Shown here: one piece after another, positions 53,983 through 64,000 of the stretch
Layout: each line of letters begins with the position of its first letter
Numbering within the stretch: position 1 is the first letter of the stretch
The notes under the pieces: generated by a model
The model's input: the letters and a program-made list of their open reading frames with translations, nothing else
Databases searched by the model: none
Told to the model about the DNA's origin: nothing
Position numbers and translations under genes: made by a program
DNA from: Pseudoips prasinana
Lineage: Eukaryota; Arthropoda; Insecta; Lepidoptera; Nolidae
NCBI GenBank assembly: GCA_951640165.1
Contig: OX621266.1
Span: 3,410,001 to 3,474,000 of the forward strand
Direction: 5' to 3'
DNA: 64,000 nucleotides

Positions 53983-54234
53983 TATATATGTATTAATATA
54001 TTTATTTATAATAATATATTATTTATTGCCTCTATTTATTTTATTTAGCAGGTATATATTGCATGCATTACATATAAATTATGTATACATAGTATTTTAG
54101 ATAATTATATATTCACCTACAAAATGTAGGTGTACTCCTACATAATATCTGATACCTACCTTTTCTGTTTCTTTTAATCTGTTTCTTTTACTGAACTTGT
54201 TACACCTCTTACCCGTTTTCATTTCATACAACTC
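53983..54234. other. AT-rich flank of element F
   Basis: No gene seen; simple AT-rich sequence. Confidence 0.4.
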
Positions 54235-54372
54235 TTGTCCATCCGAAGGTTGTCTGTAAGAAATCGCAGCTAGCGATAAGACCGCCCTTTGTACATTATT
54301 ATGCTAGTATTTAAGTTCTTTTTTTGTAATTCGTTTGGTGTACAATAAAGAGTATTGTATTGTATTGTATTG
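54235..54372 (+). mobile_element. LINE 3' end with ATTGT microsatellite
   Basis: GAAATCGCAGCTAGCGATAAG, CCGCCCTTTGTACATT and GTGTACAATAAAGAGT followed by ATTGTATTGTATTGTATTGT is the typical 3' UTR and tail of lepidopteran CR1/Jockey-type LINEs. The coding part is absent. Confidence 0.7.
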
Positions 54373-54725
54373 TATAATGACAGTAAATCTAAGCAAAAGT
54401 CAAACAGAAAATATAATGACAGTAAATCTAAACATATAGTCCGGAAAACGGATGGACACCAATATGTGTTGGGGGAGACAAAAGATATCATCACGGCAAC
54501 AGAATTAGCTTCTCAGATAATGTTTACTTATCAGCAACAATTAATCTGGGACTCTCTGGGTTTCTAACTCGTCACAAAGTCGAAACAATGGACCAACTTG
54601 ATGCTCTGATCGCTCAATTTCCAACGACCGTAACAGCGCCTGAAGCCGAGGCTCCCTCCAACTCTGCTGGGCTAGTGCCACCTGTCTCCAAGAACAACAA
54701 AGCCAAAAGGGCCACACGCCGCTGA
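54373..54725 (+). pseudogene. Unrecognised coding fragment in two frames
   Basis: The first frame (to about 54567) gives HIVRKTDGHQYVLGETKDII and ATELASQIMFTYQQQLIWDS, then a frame change. The second (54561-54725) gives FLTRHKVETMDQLDALIAQF and a basic end NNKAKRATRR-stop. A duplicated NDSKSK occurs at the start, where 28 bp are repeated. Composition and the clean basic C-terminus suggest real former coding sequence, but I do not recognise the family. Confidence 0.4.
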
Positions 54726-55162
54726 TATACCTTAATCAGATAAGCAATGTATTACATTTGTTTACATTTTAATATTGTACTCTTGAAATTGGTAGCGTAG
54801 CTTCCGAATTACGTTAAAACACGGGGTAACTTTACAATTATTTTTAACAAAACTTGTTTTTGCCCCCGATATTACTTGACTATTTTTTTATTTTTCTGCA
54901 GTCATTTTGTAAATTAATGACGTACCTATCACTTCAATCTTGACATTTCGTAAATTTTAGTTCATTTTGGCACTGATAGCTTCGTTTAGAAACCATTTCA
55001 TTAATTACCTAATTTACTTTTATAACTTGTTTTATCTGTTTTTTTTCTTTTTGCTGCGCTACTAATTCAAATATTAATTATTTTATGAGATACGATTCAA
55101 ACTGGTGTACCTTGCGATACCTCAGTCAGGTGTTCATTTAAGAGCATACTTTTATTAGTTTA
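54726..55162. other. Non-coding flank upstream of LINE-1b
   Basis: No recognisable gene or repeat; AT-rich. Confidence 0.4.
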
Positions 55163-55487
55163 TTTTGTTTTTTCTGTTGTGTCCCGCCTGTTACTAGTCT
55201 CAGTGAGTCCCACATAGGCTTGTGGCGTAATGTGTTTGAAGGTACATGTCTTTCTGAGGTATCCAGCTCGACGTGTCTCTATAGATTATTATTATTGTTT
55301 TTTAATGTTCCTTTATTTAGCTTTTGTAATACTTTTGTTAATTTCTTTAAAAGTTTTTTCTAGTTTTCCGGCGAGACGGTGTGTTTAGTGACTTTAATTC
55401 TGTTAATATTTATACAAAACTTATTAATATATATATTTTTTGTTAAATATATTTATGTAATATATAGTATATATAATAATTATTATT

Positions 55488-55898
55488 ATGGATGATGATT
55501 TACCAAATATTGATGATAGTTTTTTCTCCTGTTCTTCTTCGCTCACAAGTTACGCTAGCGCGGATGATTCTTTTACTTCACTCACTTTGCATGACCAAAT
55601 CTCCTCACATCTACGCACTGTTCCTCATAATCTGAATATTGCCCATATCAATGCGCAGAGTGTTCCTGCCCACTATTCTGATCTTCTAGCATCATTTAGT
55701 GGCAACAATATCGATGCATTATTGATTTCTGAAACATTTCTTAAGCCTTCTCTTCTTTCTCCTTATTTCTCTCTCTCTGGGTTCGTTTTGATACGCAATG
55801 ATCGAACGGATAAGGGCTGCGGTGGTGTGGCAATATACCTGCGGGCTGATATCCCGTATAAGATTGTCAGCATTCTGGTTCGTCTGAACATTTATTGA
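55488..55898 (+). pseudogene. LINE-1b endonuclease N-terminal part
   Basis: Same protein as 10137-10547, ending at the same TGA. Motifs NIAHINAQSVPAHYSDLL and LLISETFL are intact. Confidence 0.8.
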
Positions 55899-56572
55899 TT
55901 GAAATTATTGTCCACCACTCTAAGATGCTACTTGGTGTTTTTTACAGCCCTAATCTTCGAATTGATTACTTCGAATCACTTGATACACTCTTAAATAATT
56001 TATGTCCGATTTATGACCATGTAGTCCTTATGGGTGATTTCAATACTTGCTTGATCAAGAACGATCATCGTTCTGCGAAACTACTCTCCCTGTTAACTTC
56101 TATCAATCTTCACGTTCTCCCTCTTACTGCTACGCATCACTTCCCTAATTGCACCCCTACTCTCTTGGACCTTATGATCGTTTCTTCTCCTGATCGTGTT
56201 GCTACTCATGGCCAATTAGTTTCTTCCTTCTCCTACCACGACTTGGTTTATCTATCGTACACAATTAGACCTCCTAAGCGGAAACCTCACTACCTTCTTC
56301 TTCGTAACTTCAGGGGTATTAATTTGGAGGCATTGCAGCTTGATGCCTTGAATTTGGATTGGTCCAAAATCTATAATTCTTCGAACATTGACGATAAAGT
56401 GAATCTTTTAAATGGTAAAATACTAGCCTTATACGATCGCCATGCTCCAAAACGTCGAGTGAAAGTTAAACATTCTCCTGCTCCTTGGATCTCCGCTGAA
56501 ATTAAGGAAGCTATGGCACGCAGGGATAAAGCTAACGTAGGTATAACCTTAATCCAACGGAGGGAAATTTAA
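55895..56572 (+). pseudogene. LINE-1b endonuclease C-terminal part and linker
   Basis: Continues with VVLMGDFNTCLI and FSYHDLVYLSYTIR, then the basic linker. A single A is missing near 56535 compared with LINE-1a (GCTAACG here, GCTAAACG there), which shifts the frame and ends it at 56572. Confidence 0.82.
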
Positions 56573-58413
56573 ATCGCTATAAATTTCTACGTAATCGCTG
56601 CAATCGACTGTGTCGTGATGCTAAGAAGCGCCACTTTTACAAATCGCTTGATAATCGTGATTCTTCCACAGTTTGGAAATTTCTCAAATGCAACGGAATT
56701 GGTAAATCTCCCACCACGGCTTGTAAAGATATCGATCTAAATGATCTTAACATTCATTTTTCTAACCCCCCCGTTTCTCTGGACTCTCAAATTAAATTGG
56801 CTACTTTACAAGATCTTTCCCTTTTACCAGTATTGCATTGTTCTCCCTTCAATTTATCTCCTGTAACTGAGGAGGACGTCAAAAAATCAACATCTTCAAT
56901 ATCTTCTTCTGCAGTTGGACATGATAACATATGCTCAAGGATGATTCATCCTATTCTGCCAACTATACTTCCTGTTCTAACTCACATTTTCAACTTTTCC
57001 TTATTCTCATCTACTTTTCCTACAGCTTGGAAACAAGCACACATAATACCACTTCCCAAAATACGTAATCCAGCTACTCCATCCCAGTTCCGTCCTATTT
57101 CCATTCTGCCTTTCCTGTCTAAGGTCCTTGAGCATATAGTTCATCGTCAGCTTTCTTCTTTCCTGTCTAATAACCACCTTCTTAGCTCCTTCCAATCTGG
57201 ATTCCGTACTGGCCACAGCACTGTCACTGCTCTGCTGAAAGTGACCGACGATATCCGCTGGGCCATGGAAAACAAATCCCTTTCTCTTCTAGTGCTATTG
57301 GATTTTAGCAGCGCTTTCAACTCTGTTGATTTTGATGTCCTTCTCGGTATTCTGGCGTCTCTTAACTTCTCTTCTAGTACTGTCTTGTGGTTTAACTCTT
57401 ATCTTCGAGGACGTTCGCAGTGCGTACAACTTGACGAGTCTTACTCAAATTGGTGTTCTCTTATTGCGGGCGTACCTCAGAGTGGCGTTCTTTCTCCCTT
57501 ACTTTTTTCCATTTTCATTAACTCTATCACACGAGTTATTTCCTTACACTTCCATCTCTATGCAGACGATTTCCAGCTTTATAGATTTTTTACTCGAGAA
57601 GATGCTCATGGCGCGATTGCTGCCATGAATCATGATCTGGAATTAATTAACCAATGGACACGGTCTCATGGTCTGTTAATAAATCCTGAAAAATCCCAGG
57701 CCATGATTATTGGTAGTACATATATGCGTAACTATCTTGACTTCACATCACTCCCTACGGTATGTTTAAATGGTCATCCTATAGCATATACTGATACTGC
57801 AAAAAATCTGGGCATAATTCTTGATAGCACTTTGTCTTGGAAAGCTCAGGTATCGGAAGTTAGCAGAAAGGTTCACTTTACCTTCCACTCTTTAAAATGC
57901 CTCCAAAACTTCTTACCCCTGAAAACGAAAATCTCACTAGCTCAGACACTCATACAACCCATTCTGGACTACGCGGACTGCTGCTATCTTGATGCTACTG
58001 AGGAGCTGCTAAATAAACTTGAGCACTTGCAAAACTTATGCATTCGTTTTATATTTGGTCTCAAGAAATATGATCATGTCTCTAACTTTCGCAAGGATCT
58101 CAAGTGGCTCCCTATCCGTCTTCGTAGGAATGCTCGCATATTGTATCTCTTATTTAATGTCCTTCACAATCCCTCATACCCCGCCTACCTACGGGAGCGT
58201 TTCTCCTTTATTCATTCACCTGATGCCTCCTGTAGGTCACACCTCAGATCCCTCCTTAAATTTCCTATCCATAAAACCGATTTTTACGACTCCTCTTTTA
58301 CGGTGCATGCGGTCAGGTTGTGGAATTCTCTTCCACCTAACATCCGCAATAGCAATACAATAACATTATTTAAAAAACGAGTGAAAGATCATTTTCTCTT
58401 AACCTCATCCTGA
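56536..58413 (+). pseudogene. LINE-1b reverse transcriptase and C-terminal domain
   Basis: Open without stop to 58413. RT blocks: FRPISILPFLSKVLEHIV, FQSGFRTGHSTVTALL, LLDFSSAFNSVDFD (first Asp), GVPQSGVLSPLLFSIFINSI and HLYADDFQLYRF (YADD). After the RT: SHGLLINPEKSQAMIIGS, NLGIILDSTLSW, ILDYADCCYLDATEELLNKL and FIFGLKKYDHVSNFRKDLKW. GVPQS has S where most LINEs have G. The catalytic residues are intact in this segment, which is the best-preserved RT of the window. Confidence 0.88.
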
Positions 58414-58735
58414 TAATGGTATGTATATGTAGTATATTATATAGCCCTTATATATATATATTCCCCTTATAGGTATCTGTGTATTATTAGTATGTAGTGT
58501 ATACATACACTTTGTATGTCGTATATAGTAACGTAAACTACACATAATATGCTCTTTTCTAGTTAGTTTCTCCTCTCGCGGGTCTGCTGGAAGAGATTTC
58601 TATTGAAATAAGCAGTACCTTTGTACAATCTTTTCCTTGTTTTATTTATTGTTATTATGTTTTTATTTATGTGTATATAAATTGTTAAATAAATAAAAAA
58701 AAACATATATATTCTTCATACATGTTCGCCTGTTT

Positions 58736-58984
58736 ATGGAAGTCAATTTTATTTTTTTATTATTTATCTGTTCTTTTGTTATAGAAGTACCTATTGTCAA
58801 CACATCAAGCCAGGATACGACGATGAAAATCTCCAACTCTGAACCAGAAATTTTTAAAGTAGCAGTAAAACTAAGTACATCTCTTGCTAAAATAAAACCT
58901 GCTGTAAGTGAAATTTGCAAGGACGATTCGGAGATAATATTGGATTCCAAAGTAGTGAAGGCTAATAAAATTGAGCCAAAACTG
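58736..58984 (+). other. Open frame with splice-like borders, unrecognised
   Basis: An ATG at 58736 starts a hydrophobic run (FIFLLFICSFVIEV), but the same place is a pyrimidine tract ending TTCTTTTGTTATAG at 58783, a good acceptor. CTGTAAGTG near 58899-58907 is a good donor. The frame between reads ISNSEPEIFKVAVKLSTS. It may be an exon or an old retroelement piece; the apparent signal peptide is probably the translated pyrimidine tract. Confidence 0.25.
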
Positions 58985-59427
58985 TCATCTCTCTATATTG
59001 CATGATTCACATACATTCAAAACTGCAGAAATAGTCTCTTGCATCCTATCCCAATAAAAGTTTCTTTTGATCCTTAACATTGTTTCCTTAATTCCTCTAT
59101 GGCATGTTAACCCATCATGATATTTTAAAATGATTGCTTTTTGTTTCTTTTCATCTTCCACATAAACTACACGCTTCGTACATTCATAAAAATCTACCTT
59201 TCCTTGCTTAAATAGACTAATAATAATATTGGAAAAATCTCGTCTATGCTCGGGTTTTTCAAAGTATATGAAGTACTTGGTTTTTGGTTTAATATATTCT
59301 TTAAGGAATTTCTTCATTAAATCTAAGTTACCAACTGGTAAGAAAACTTCCAACACCTTTTGTTTTTCCCTAGACAAATTTGTAACCTGAATATCGTTTT
59401 TAAACCATTCAAAGACTAAACTAATGT
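58985..59427 (-). pseudogene. Errantivirus-like pol fragment (integrase zinc domain)
   Basis: On the minus strand: FEWFKNDIQVTN, KKFLKEYIKPKTKYFIYFE, then ILKYHDGLTCHRGIKETMLR and NFYWDRMQETI with CESCNIER, the H-x-H...C-x2-C zinc module at the start of a gypsy/errantivirus integrase. Everything else of the element is absent. Insect errantiviruses can carry env, but none is seen here. Confidence 0.75.
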
Positions 59428-59483
59428 GAAATTAGTTAATGTTTGGAAAGATGTATTAAATAAAAAGAATTTACAAAAATATT

Positions 59484-59722
59484 TTTTTTTAATAGGTGTG
59501 CCCTGCGGTTTAACCCGCGTTAATCTTTATAAATTATAGCCTATGTGTTAATATAGGGTGTCGGCTAACTCTATACCAAATTTTATCGAAATCGCTTCAG
59601 CCGTTTAGAGGAGAAGAAGTAACAAACATACACACTCACACTCTCAATCTTTCGCCTTTATAATATTAGTGTGATGGTACGGAACCCTTCGTGCGCGAGT
59701 CCGACTCGCACTTGGCTTGTTT
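59484..59722 (-). repeat. Common lepidopteran dispersed repeat fragment
   Basis: On the minus strand AATATTATAAAGGCGAAAG, a TTTGTTACTTCTTCTCC stretch and AACACATAGGCTATAATTT follow the order of a very common lepidopteran interspersed repeat I know in general terms. It is joined to GTACGGAACCCTTCG and CGCGAGTCCGACTCGCAC, the palindrome also found in repeat D. Class not assigned. Confidence 0.5.
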
Positions 59723-60280
59723 TTTGTAATGGGTGACAAACTAAATAATTGATAAATTACTTTTTTTCAGGAGGTGAATATCGATCCTTAGATCTTGTAA
59801 AAGGAAGAATTGCCCCGAAGAGAGAGCGAGGGACGCAACATGCCGCAAGTGAGTGTGCTTTTTTCCTTAAGACCCCCCCCCCCCCCCCCCCCAATTTCCA
59901 CTCGTATAAATTCGTATATTCAGTACTGCTCGCACCTCTCTCTCTTTTAAAACACTGGCTTATAGATAAGGTCTTCTACAACCTTACTGAATTCTTAGAC
60001 CATAAGGAGTGAATTCATGATTATAATTATTGACATAATATTCCGATTATTGATTATTTATTTTTATATTACTATATATTATATAGTTTGTAACCATCCT
60101 GTATGTACCACGTTTTTAAGCGAAATAAATACTTACTTACTACTTACTCGTGTATTTACAAAAGGAAAGTGGTATGTGTAGTACATATATCTGTTACCTG
60201 GTTTATAGTACAAGCATTATAGTACAAGTCCTGCTTAGTTTTGGATCAGATAGCCGTGCGTGAATAATGTCCCAGTTTAA
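59723..60280. other. Non-coding stretch with C run and LINE-like tail
   Basis: A C run of about 20 lies at 59873-59892. GCGAAATAAATACTTACTTAC near 60120-60145 looks like a LINE or SINE tail with a CTTA microsatellite. No supported gene. Confidence 0.45.
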
Positions 60281-61021
60281 AAAACACACATTTTTGGAGA
60301 CTGCCGATGGAAGTGAAAACTATTTTTTCGTTCTTTTACTCCGAAAGTACTGTTTTGAATTTGATCCGTGTAGCGAGTGGAAGATGCTTCCCTCCCTATG
60401 GTGGGAATAAATTAAATAACTGGCCAAGTGCGAGTCGGACTCGCCCATGAAGGGTTCCGGAGCAGCAAGTATTTCAGTTGATTAAATGAAAGGTCGATTG
60501 CGGTTTACGATTTATGACGCATTAAAAAAAAACTACTTACTAGATCTCGTTCAAACCAATTTTCGTTGTTAGTTTACATGGTAATGTACATCATAATTTT
60601 TTTCAGTTTTATCATTCTCTTATTTTAGAAGTTACAGGGGTGGGGGGGGGGGGGGGGGGAACACTCGTTTTTCCACTTTGGAAGTGTCTCTCGCGCAAAC
60701 TATTCAGTTTAGAAAAAATGATATTAGGAACTTCAATATTATTTTGAAGACCTATCCATAGATACCCTACATGTATGGGTACGATAAAAAATTTGCGGTT
60801 CACAGAATACATCTACTTACCAAGTTTCAACAGTACAGGTCTTATAGTTTCGGAAAAAAGTGGCTGTGATATACGGACGGACAGACAGACAGACATGACG
60901 AATCTATAAGGGTTCCGTTTCAGGCCTAACATAATTAAGCAAAAAAGTGCACAACGCCGCTAAAGATTTCATTTCAAAAATGTCAATACGATTTCATTAA
61001 ATAATTTAATGACATCGGAAG
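60281..61021 (+). repeat. Repeat D, copy D2
   Basis: Matches D1 end to end, with a G run of about 18 (60642-60659) in place of about 9, an extra GCAAGTATTTCAG near 60465, and an internal deletion near 60790. Ends at GACATCGGAAG, directly followed by LINE-5. Confidence 0.82.
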
Positions 61022-62507
61022 CTAGACATAACAGTTAGTGCCTGTCGGTACACAAAACGGCCTTTAGCCGAGTCTCTGAAGCAGGTTAGCTAAAAACCTT
61101 ACAATATCTTTCATCAATTCCTATCCCTGATCACCCTCAGTTTGTATTTAATCAATTCTCCACTTGTGATGTTAAGAAGAGCGTACTATCGATCACGTCC
61201 AATTCCGTTGGAAGTGATTGTATCAGTCGTAATATGATCCTTCCTATCCTCGACGAAATCCTCCCTGTCATTTCCCACATCCTTAATTTTTCAATATCTT
61301 GTGGCACTTTTCCAACAAAATGGAAAACTGCAGAAATAATTCCGTTACCTAAAAAACCGAATCCCTCATCCTATTCCGAGTATCGTCCAATCTCCATACT
61401 ACCATTCCTTTCCAAAGTTCTAGAACGCCTCATCCACAATCAACTGAGCTCATTCCTGTCTAAGAATGTCCTCTTTAATCCTTTACAATCCGGATTCCGT
61501 CCTGGTCATAGTACAGTCACCGCTCTTGTAAATATGACGGATGATATTCGACTAGGTATGGAGTGTGGAAAGTTGACAGTTCTTGCGCTGCTTGATTTTA
61601 GCAACGCATTCAACACTGTCGACTTTGACATTCTAATTGGCATACTACGCTCACTTAGTATATCTCCAATGGCAATTGATTGGTTTCGTAGTTACCAGTT
61701 CGGCCGTCAGCAACGGGTTCGCATCGATGATACCTACTCATCGTGGTGTTACACCAGCGCTGGCGTGCCACAGGGTGGCGTTTTATCTCCACTACTCTTC
61801 ACTATATTTATAAATTCAATTTCCTCTCAGCTAACTTCTTCCTACCACCTGTACGCTGACGATTTACAAATATATACCCAGATACCAGTTGAACATCTTA
61901 ACGCTGGCATAGAGACTATCAACAATGATATGGCTAAAATTAACACGTGGAGCATTAATCACGGCCTAACAGTAAACCCCTCCAAAACTCAAGTTATCAT
62001 AATTGGCAGTTCTCGAATGCTTGGCAAAATTGACTGGACCCATGCCCCTCAAGTAACGTTTAAGAATACAATTATTCCATTTAGTAAAAAGGTCAAAAAC
62101 TTGGGGGTATACTTTGACGAGACATTATCGTGGGCTCCACAAATTGAACAAACCAGTCGCAAACTATACGCCGCAGCTGGGTCGTTGAGGCGCTTATGCA
62201 ATTTTCTCCCAACTGCCACTAAAATTGCCCTGGCACAGTCCCTTCTTCTTCCAATCCTTGACTATGCTGATGCCAGCTATCTTGACCTTACGGAGGATAA
62301 ACTAGATAAACTCGAGCGACTTCAAAACTTCTGCTTAAGGTTCATATTTGGGCTCCGCAAATATGACCATGTCTCCGAATTTCGTAGAAAGCTCGAGTGG
62401 TTACCCATTCGCCTTCGCCGAAATACTCACATACTTTCTCTTCTATATAGTATTCTATTTAATCCCACATCTCCCTCTTACCTCAAGGCTAGGTTTGAAT
62501 TCCTATT
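61022..62507 (+). pseudogene. LINE-5 reverse transcriptase and C-terminal domain
   Basis: Open from 61090 with no stop to the M junction. VFNQFSTCDVKKSVLSITSN leads to EYRPISILPFLSKVLERLI, LQSGFRPGHSTVTALVNM, LLDFSNAFNTVDFDILIG (first Asp), GVPQGGVLSPLLFTIFINSI and HLYADDLQIYTQ (YADD). The C-terminal NLGVYFDETLSWAPQ and ILDYADASYLDLTEDKLDKL follow, then FIFGLRKYDHVSEFRRKLEW. It is a relative of LINE-1 with all catalytic residues. The 5' part is missing and the last codons are lost at 62507, where an M unit starts; the final YISKIDSKQ of the frame is M sequence. Confidence 0.88.
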
Positions 62508-63021
62508 AATATACATATATATTTCTAAAATCGACTCTAAACAATAGTTTTTGTGTATTTTGTACTGAAAACATAGTTTTTGGTCAATTACTTATTATTT
62601 TTACATAGTGTATATAGCTTTTCTAATTGTAATATCAAAAACTCAAGGAAACGCATCCGCAAACACCCTATTTGCGGTTGTAAGACACATGATCTTTGAG
62701 TTCTTTGGTATAAAGCCTAATTTTCTACTACAAATTATAGTTTTTTAGTGATATCTAATTAGTTTTCTACTGTACCCTAATCTGTTTATTTACTTACCTG
62801 TTAGCTCTTGTCAAGACGCATCCAACGACATCGCCGACATGATGATCGCAACAGTATTTCATAAGATATTTGCAAGTTTAGAATTTTCATCACCCGAACC
62901 GAGGTTACGAGGCGGGTAGTTTTTGCCCATACATTACGTATATCTCTATCCACAAACATACGATTCCAATCATTCTTTTTGTGTCTATCGTTTAATATTA
63001 GCCACCCTATATATGAAGTGA
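62508..63021 (-). repeat. Repeat M, single unit
   Basis: A lone M unit in reverse orientation. Its two ends fall at nearly the same place in the monomer (ATACATATATATTTC at the left, CACCCTATATATGAAGTGA at the right), so it may show the natural ends of the mobile or amplified unit. The M frame is shortened here (63052-62801). Confidence 0.8.
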
Positions 63022-63712
63022 TTTTTTTTTGGAGTGTGGGTAGTTGAAGCAACTAGTTGATTTAACTTGGACTGTGTTAATTAAATAGAAAAATAATATT
63101 AAAACATATATAATTCTACTATATTTTATGAAATTTTACAATATTTAACTTACCAACTGCCAGACAAGTGTTCTCACATCTTTATCTCACCAAATAAAAC
63201 TAAAACTTTGTTGAACAAACAGTTACATAACAATAATGGAAAACATCCAAACTACATTATTGGAGCTTAAGGAGATGTTTCAGAAGAGAATGACTAATGT
63301 AGAAGCAGAGATCAAAAAGTCATCAACAGTGTCAACATCCACCACACTTGCTGCTGAAGTTGCTTCATTCAAGTCATTCATGCTGCTGCAACTTGATACA
63401 CTACAGAAGCAAATTAATATAATCTCACATGGCATAGAGCATGCGGAAATCAGAAGTCGTCGAAGAATTGTGCTCCTACATGGTGTTGCAGAGCAGCCAA
63501 AGGAGGACACTACAGATGTTGCTGCTAAAGTTATTCAAGACAAGCTTCATCTAACTGACTTTTGTGCCACAAACATCCAGCGTTGCCATCGTATGGGTAA
63601 AGCTAGCTCTAATAATAAGCCCAGACCAATTCTCTTGAAGCTTATCAGGCAGGCGGACCGGGATGCCATTTGGTTTACAAAAACCAAGCTAAAGGGCTCA
63701 GGTATTACAGTC
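63022..63712 (+). mobile_element. LINE-4-type element, 5' UTR and ORF1 start
   Basis: Starts TTTTTTTTTGGAGTGTGGG, matching the LINE-4 5' end at 20348. It entered, or lies against, the M unit. It is cut at about 63712 inside ORF1 by the start of another LINE. Confidence 0.75.
63236..63712 (+). pseudogene. LINE-4-type ORF1, truncated
   Basis: From ATG 63236: ENIQTTLLELKEMFQKRM and LAAEVASFKSFMLLQLDTLQ form a coiled coil; RRRIVLLHGVAEQPKE, DFCATNIQRCHRMGK, RPILLKLIRQADRDAIWFTK and LKGSGITVS form the RRM-like part of a CR1/Jockey ORF1 protein. Residues after GITVS come from the next element. Expected C-terminal third is missing. Confidence 0.78.
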
Positions 63713-64000
63713 TCGCGCGCGCGCTTGTACCGTGCGGTTGAGTTGCGTCGTCGCTGACATACGCTAAGATGACGTCAAAAGTAGTTAAATGTAAAAGTTG
63801 TAATATTGTGATTTGTGAAGTGTTAGCGTTCGTCCAAAATAAAATAGATGTTATGGATGAGGAGAGTTTGGTGAGGTTATGTACCTCTGCTTTCTCTGTT
63901 GAAGATATCGAATCGGCAAAAAGTTTGTTATTTGAGTCAATTAGCACTACGAGGAGAAAAATATCACGTAGACGAGACGGGAAGTCGCAAAGAGATCTTT
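63713..64000 (+). mobile_element. Another LINE, 5' end and ORF1 start (window edge)
   Basis: Begins near TCTCGCGCGCGCGCTTGTACC. An ATG at 63769 opens a frame to the window end: VKCKSCNIVICEVLAFVQNK, IDVMDEESLVRLCTSAFSVE, DIESAKSLLFESI and a basic RRKISRRRDGKSQRD. This acidic-to-basic N-terminus with a C-x2-C start is familiar to me from moth LINE ORF1 proteins. No stop is met, so the frame may be intact. Confidence 0.7.

Larger units (their letters stand above)
55163..58705 (+). mobile_element. LINE-1b, CR1/Jockey-type, near full length
   Basis: Starts like LINE-1a with TTTTGTTTTTTCTGTTGTG and continues through endonuclease, RT, C-terminal domain and a 3' UTR (CTGGAAGAGATTTCTATTG, AAGCAGTACCTTTGTACA) to AAATAAATAAAAAAAAAC. 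The 5' UTR and ORF2 match LINE-1a nearly base for base, but the flanks differ, so the two are separate insertions. No ORF1 precedes ORF2 here, unlike LINE-4 and LINE-2, so a piece may be missing from the source element. No clear target duplication. Confidence 0.88.

Noticed and set aside
58736..58790. Signal peptide of a secreted protein
   Set aside because: The hydrophobic stretch coincides with a T-rich tract before an acceptor-like AG, which by itself yields Phe/Leu codons.

Overview
This is a nuclear window from an insect, most likely a moth or butterfly. The base composition is AT-rich and the genes have no bacterial layout. Most of the recognisable sequence is transposable elements of kinds common in Lepidoptera: CR1/Jockey-type, R1-type and RTE-type LINEs, short-LTR Ty3/gypsy elements, tRNA-headed SINEs, and a 3' UTR ending in a run like GTACCTTTGTACA. 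I found no complete host gene. The best host-gene candidate is one terminal exon at 12815-13297 that encodes a match to the PCNA-interacting (PIP) box.

Layout. 1-3700: AT-rich DNA with a tRNA-like SINE head and a tandem pair of ~400-bp repeats. 3705-6780: first copy of a 3-kb family, repeat A. 7424-9809: higher-order tandem array of repeat M. 9810-12058: LINE-1a, inserted in M and cut at its 3' end. 12072-12391: short element E1. 12815-13297: exon candidate. 13380-18480: LINE-2 on the minus strand, its ORF1 split by element E2. 19345-20350: 5' part of LINE-4 on the minus strand. 20400-20590: SINE. 20760-27887: reverse copy of repeat A holding a nearly complete Ty3/gypsy element (22566-26873). 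29623-31290: broken DDE transposase-like gene with a SWIM zinc finger. 31339-31469: RTE fragment. 31656-36000: LINE-3 on the minus strand. 37992-38783: repeat D. 39049-43395: M units holding a deleted gypsy element (39686-42473, minus). 44105-45520: R1-like LINE on the minus strand. 45783-45993: long inverted repeat. 46185-47749: third repeat A. 47854-48042: cysteine-rich coding fragment. 48603-53982: LTR element F with two hairpin minisatellites. 55163-58705: LINE-1b, essentially full length. 58985-59427: errantivirus-like integrase fragment. 60281-61021: second repeat D. 61022-64000: stack of a LINE-5 fragment, an M unit, a LINE-4-type 5' end, and the 5' end of another LINE that runs off the window.

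The pieces do not form a pathway. They record repeated, nested insertion. Three insertion events are dated by nearly identical LTR pairs (gypsy-1, gypsy-2, element F), although their coding regions are broken. The gypsy-1 insertion can be checked inside the window, because the other repeat A copy keeps the unfilled target site.
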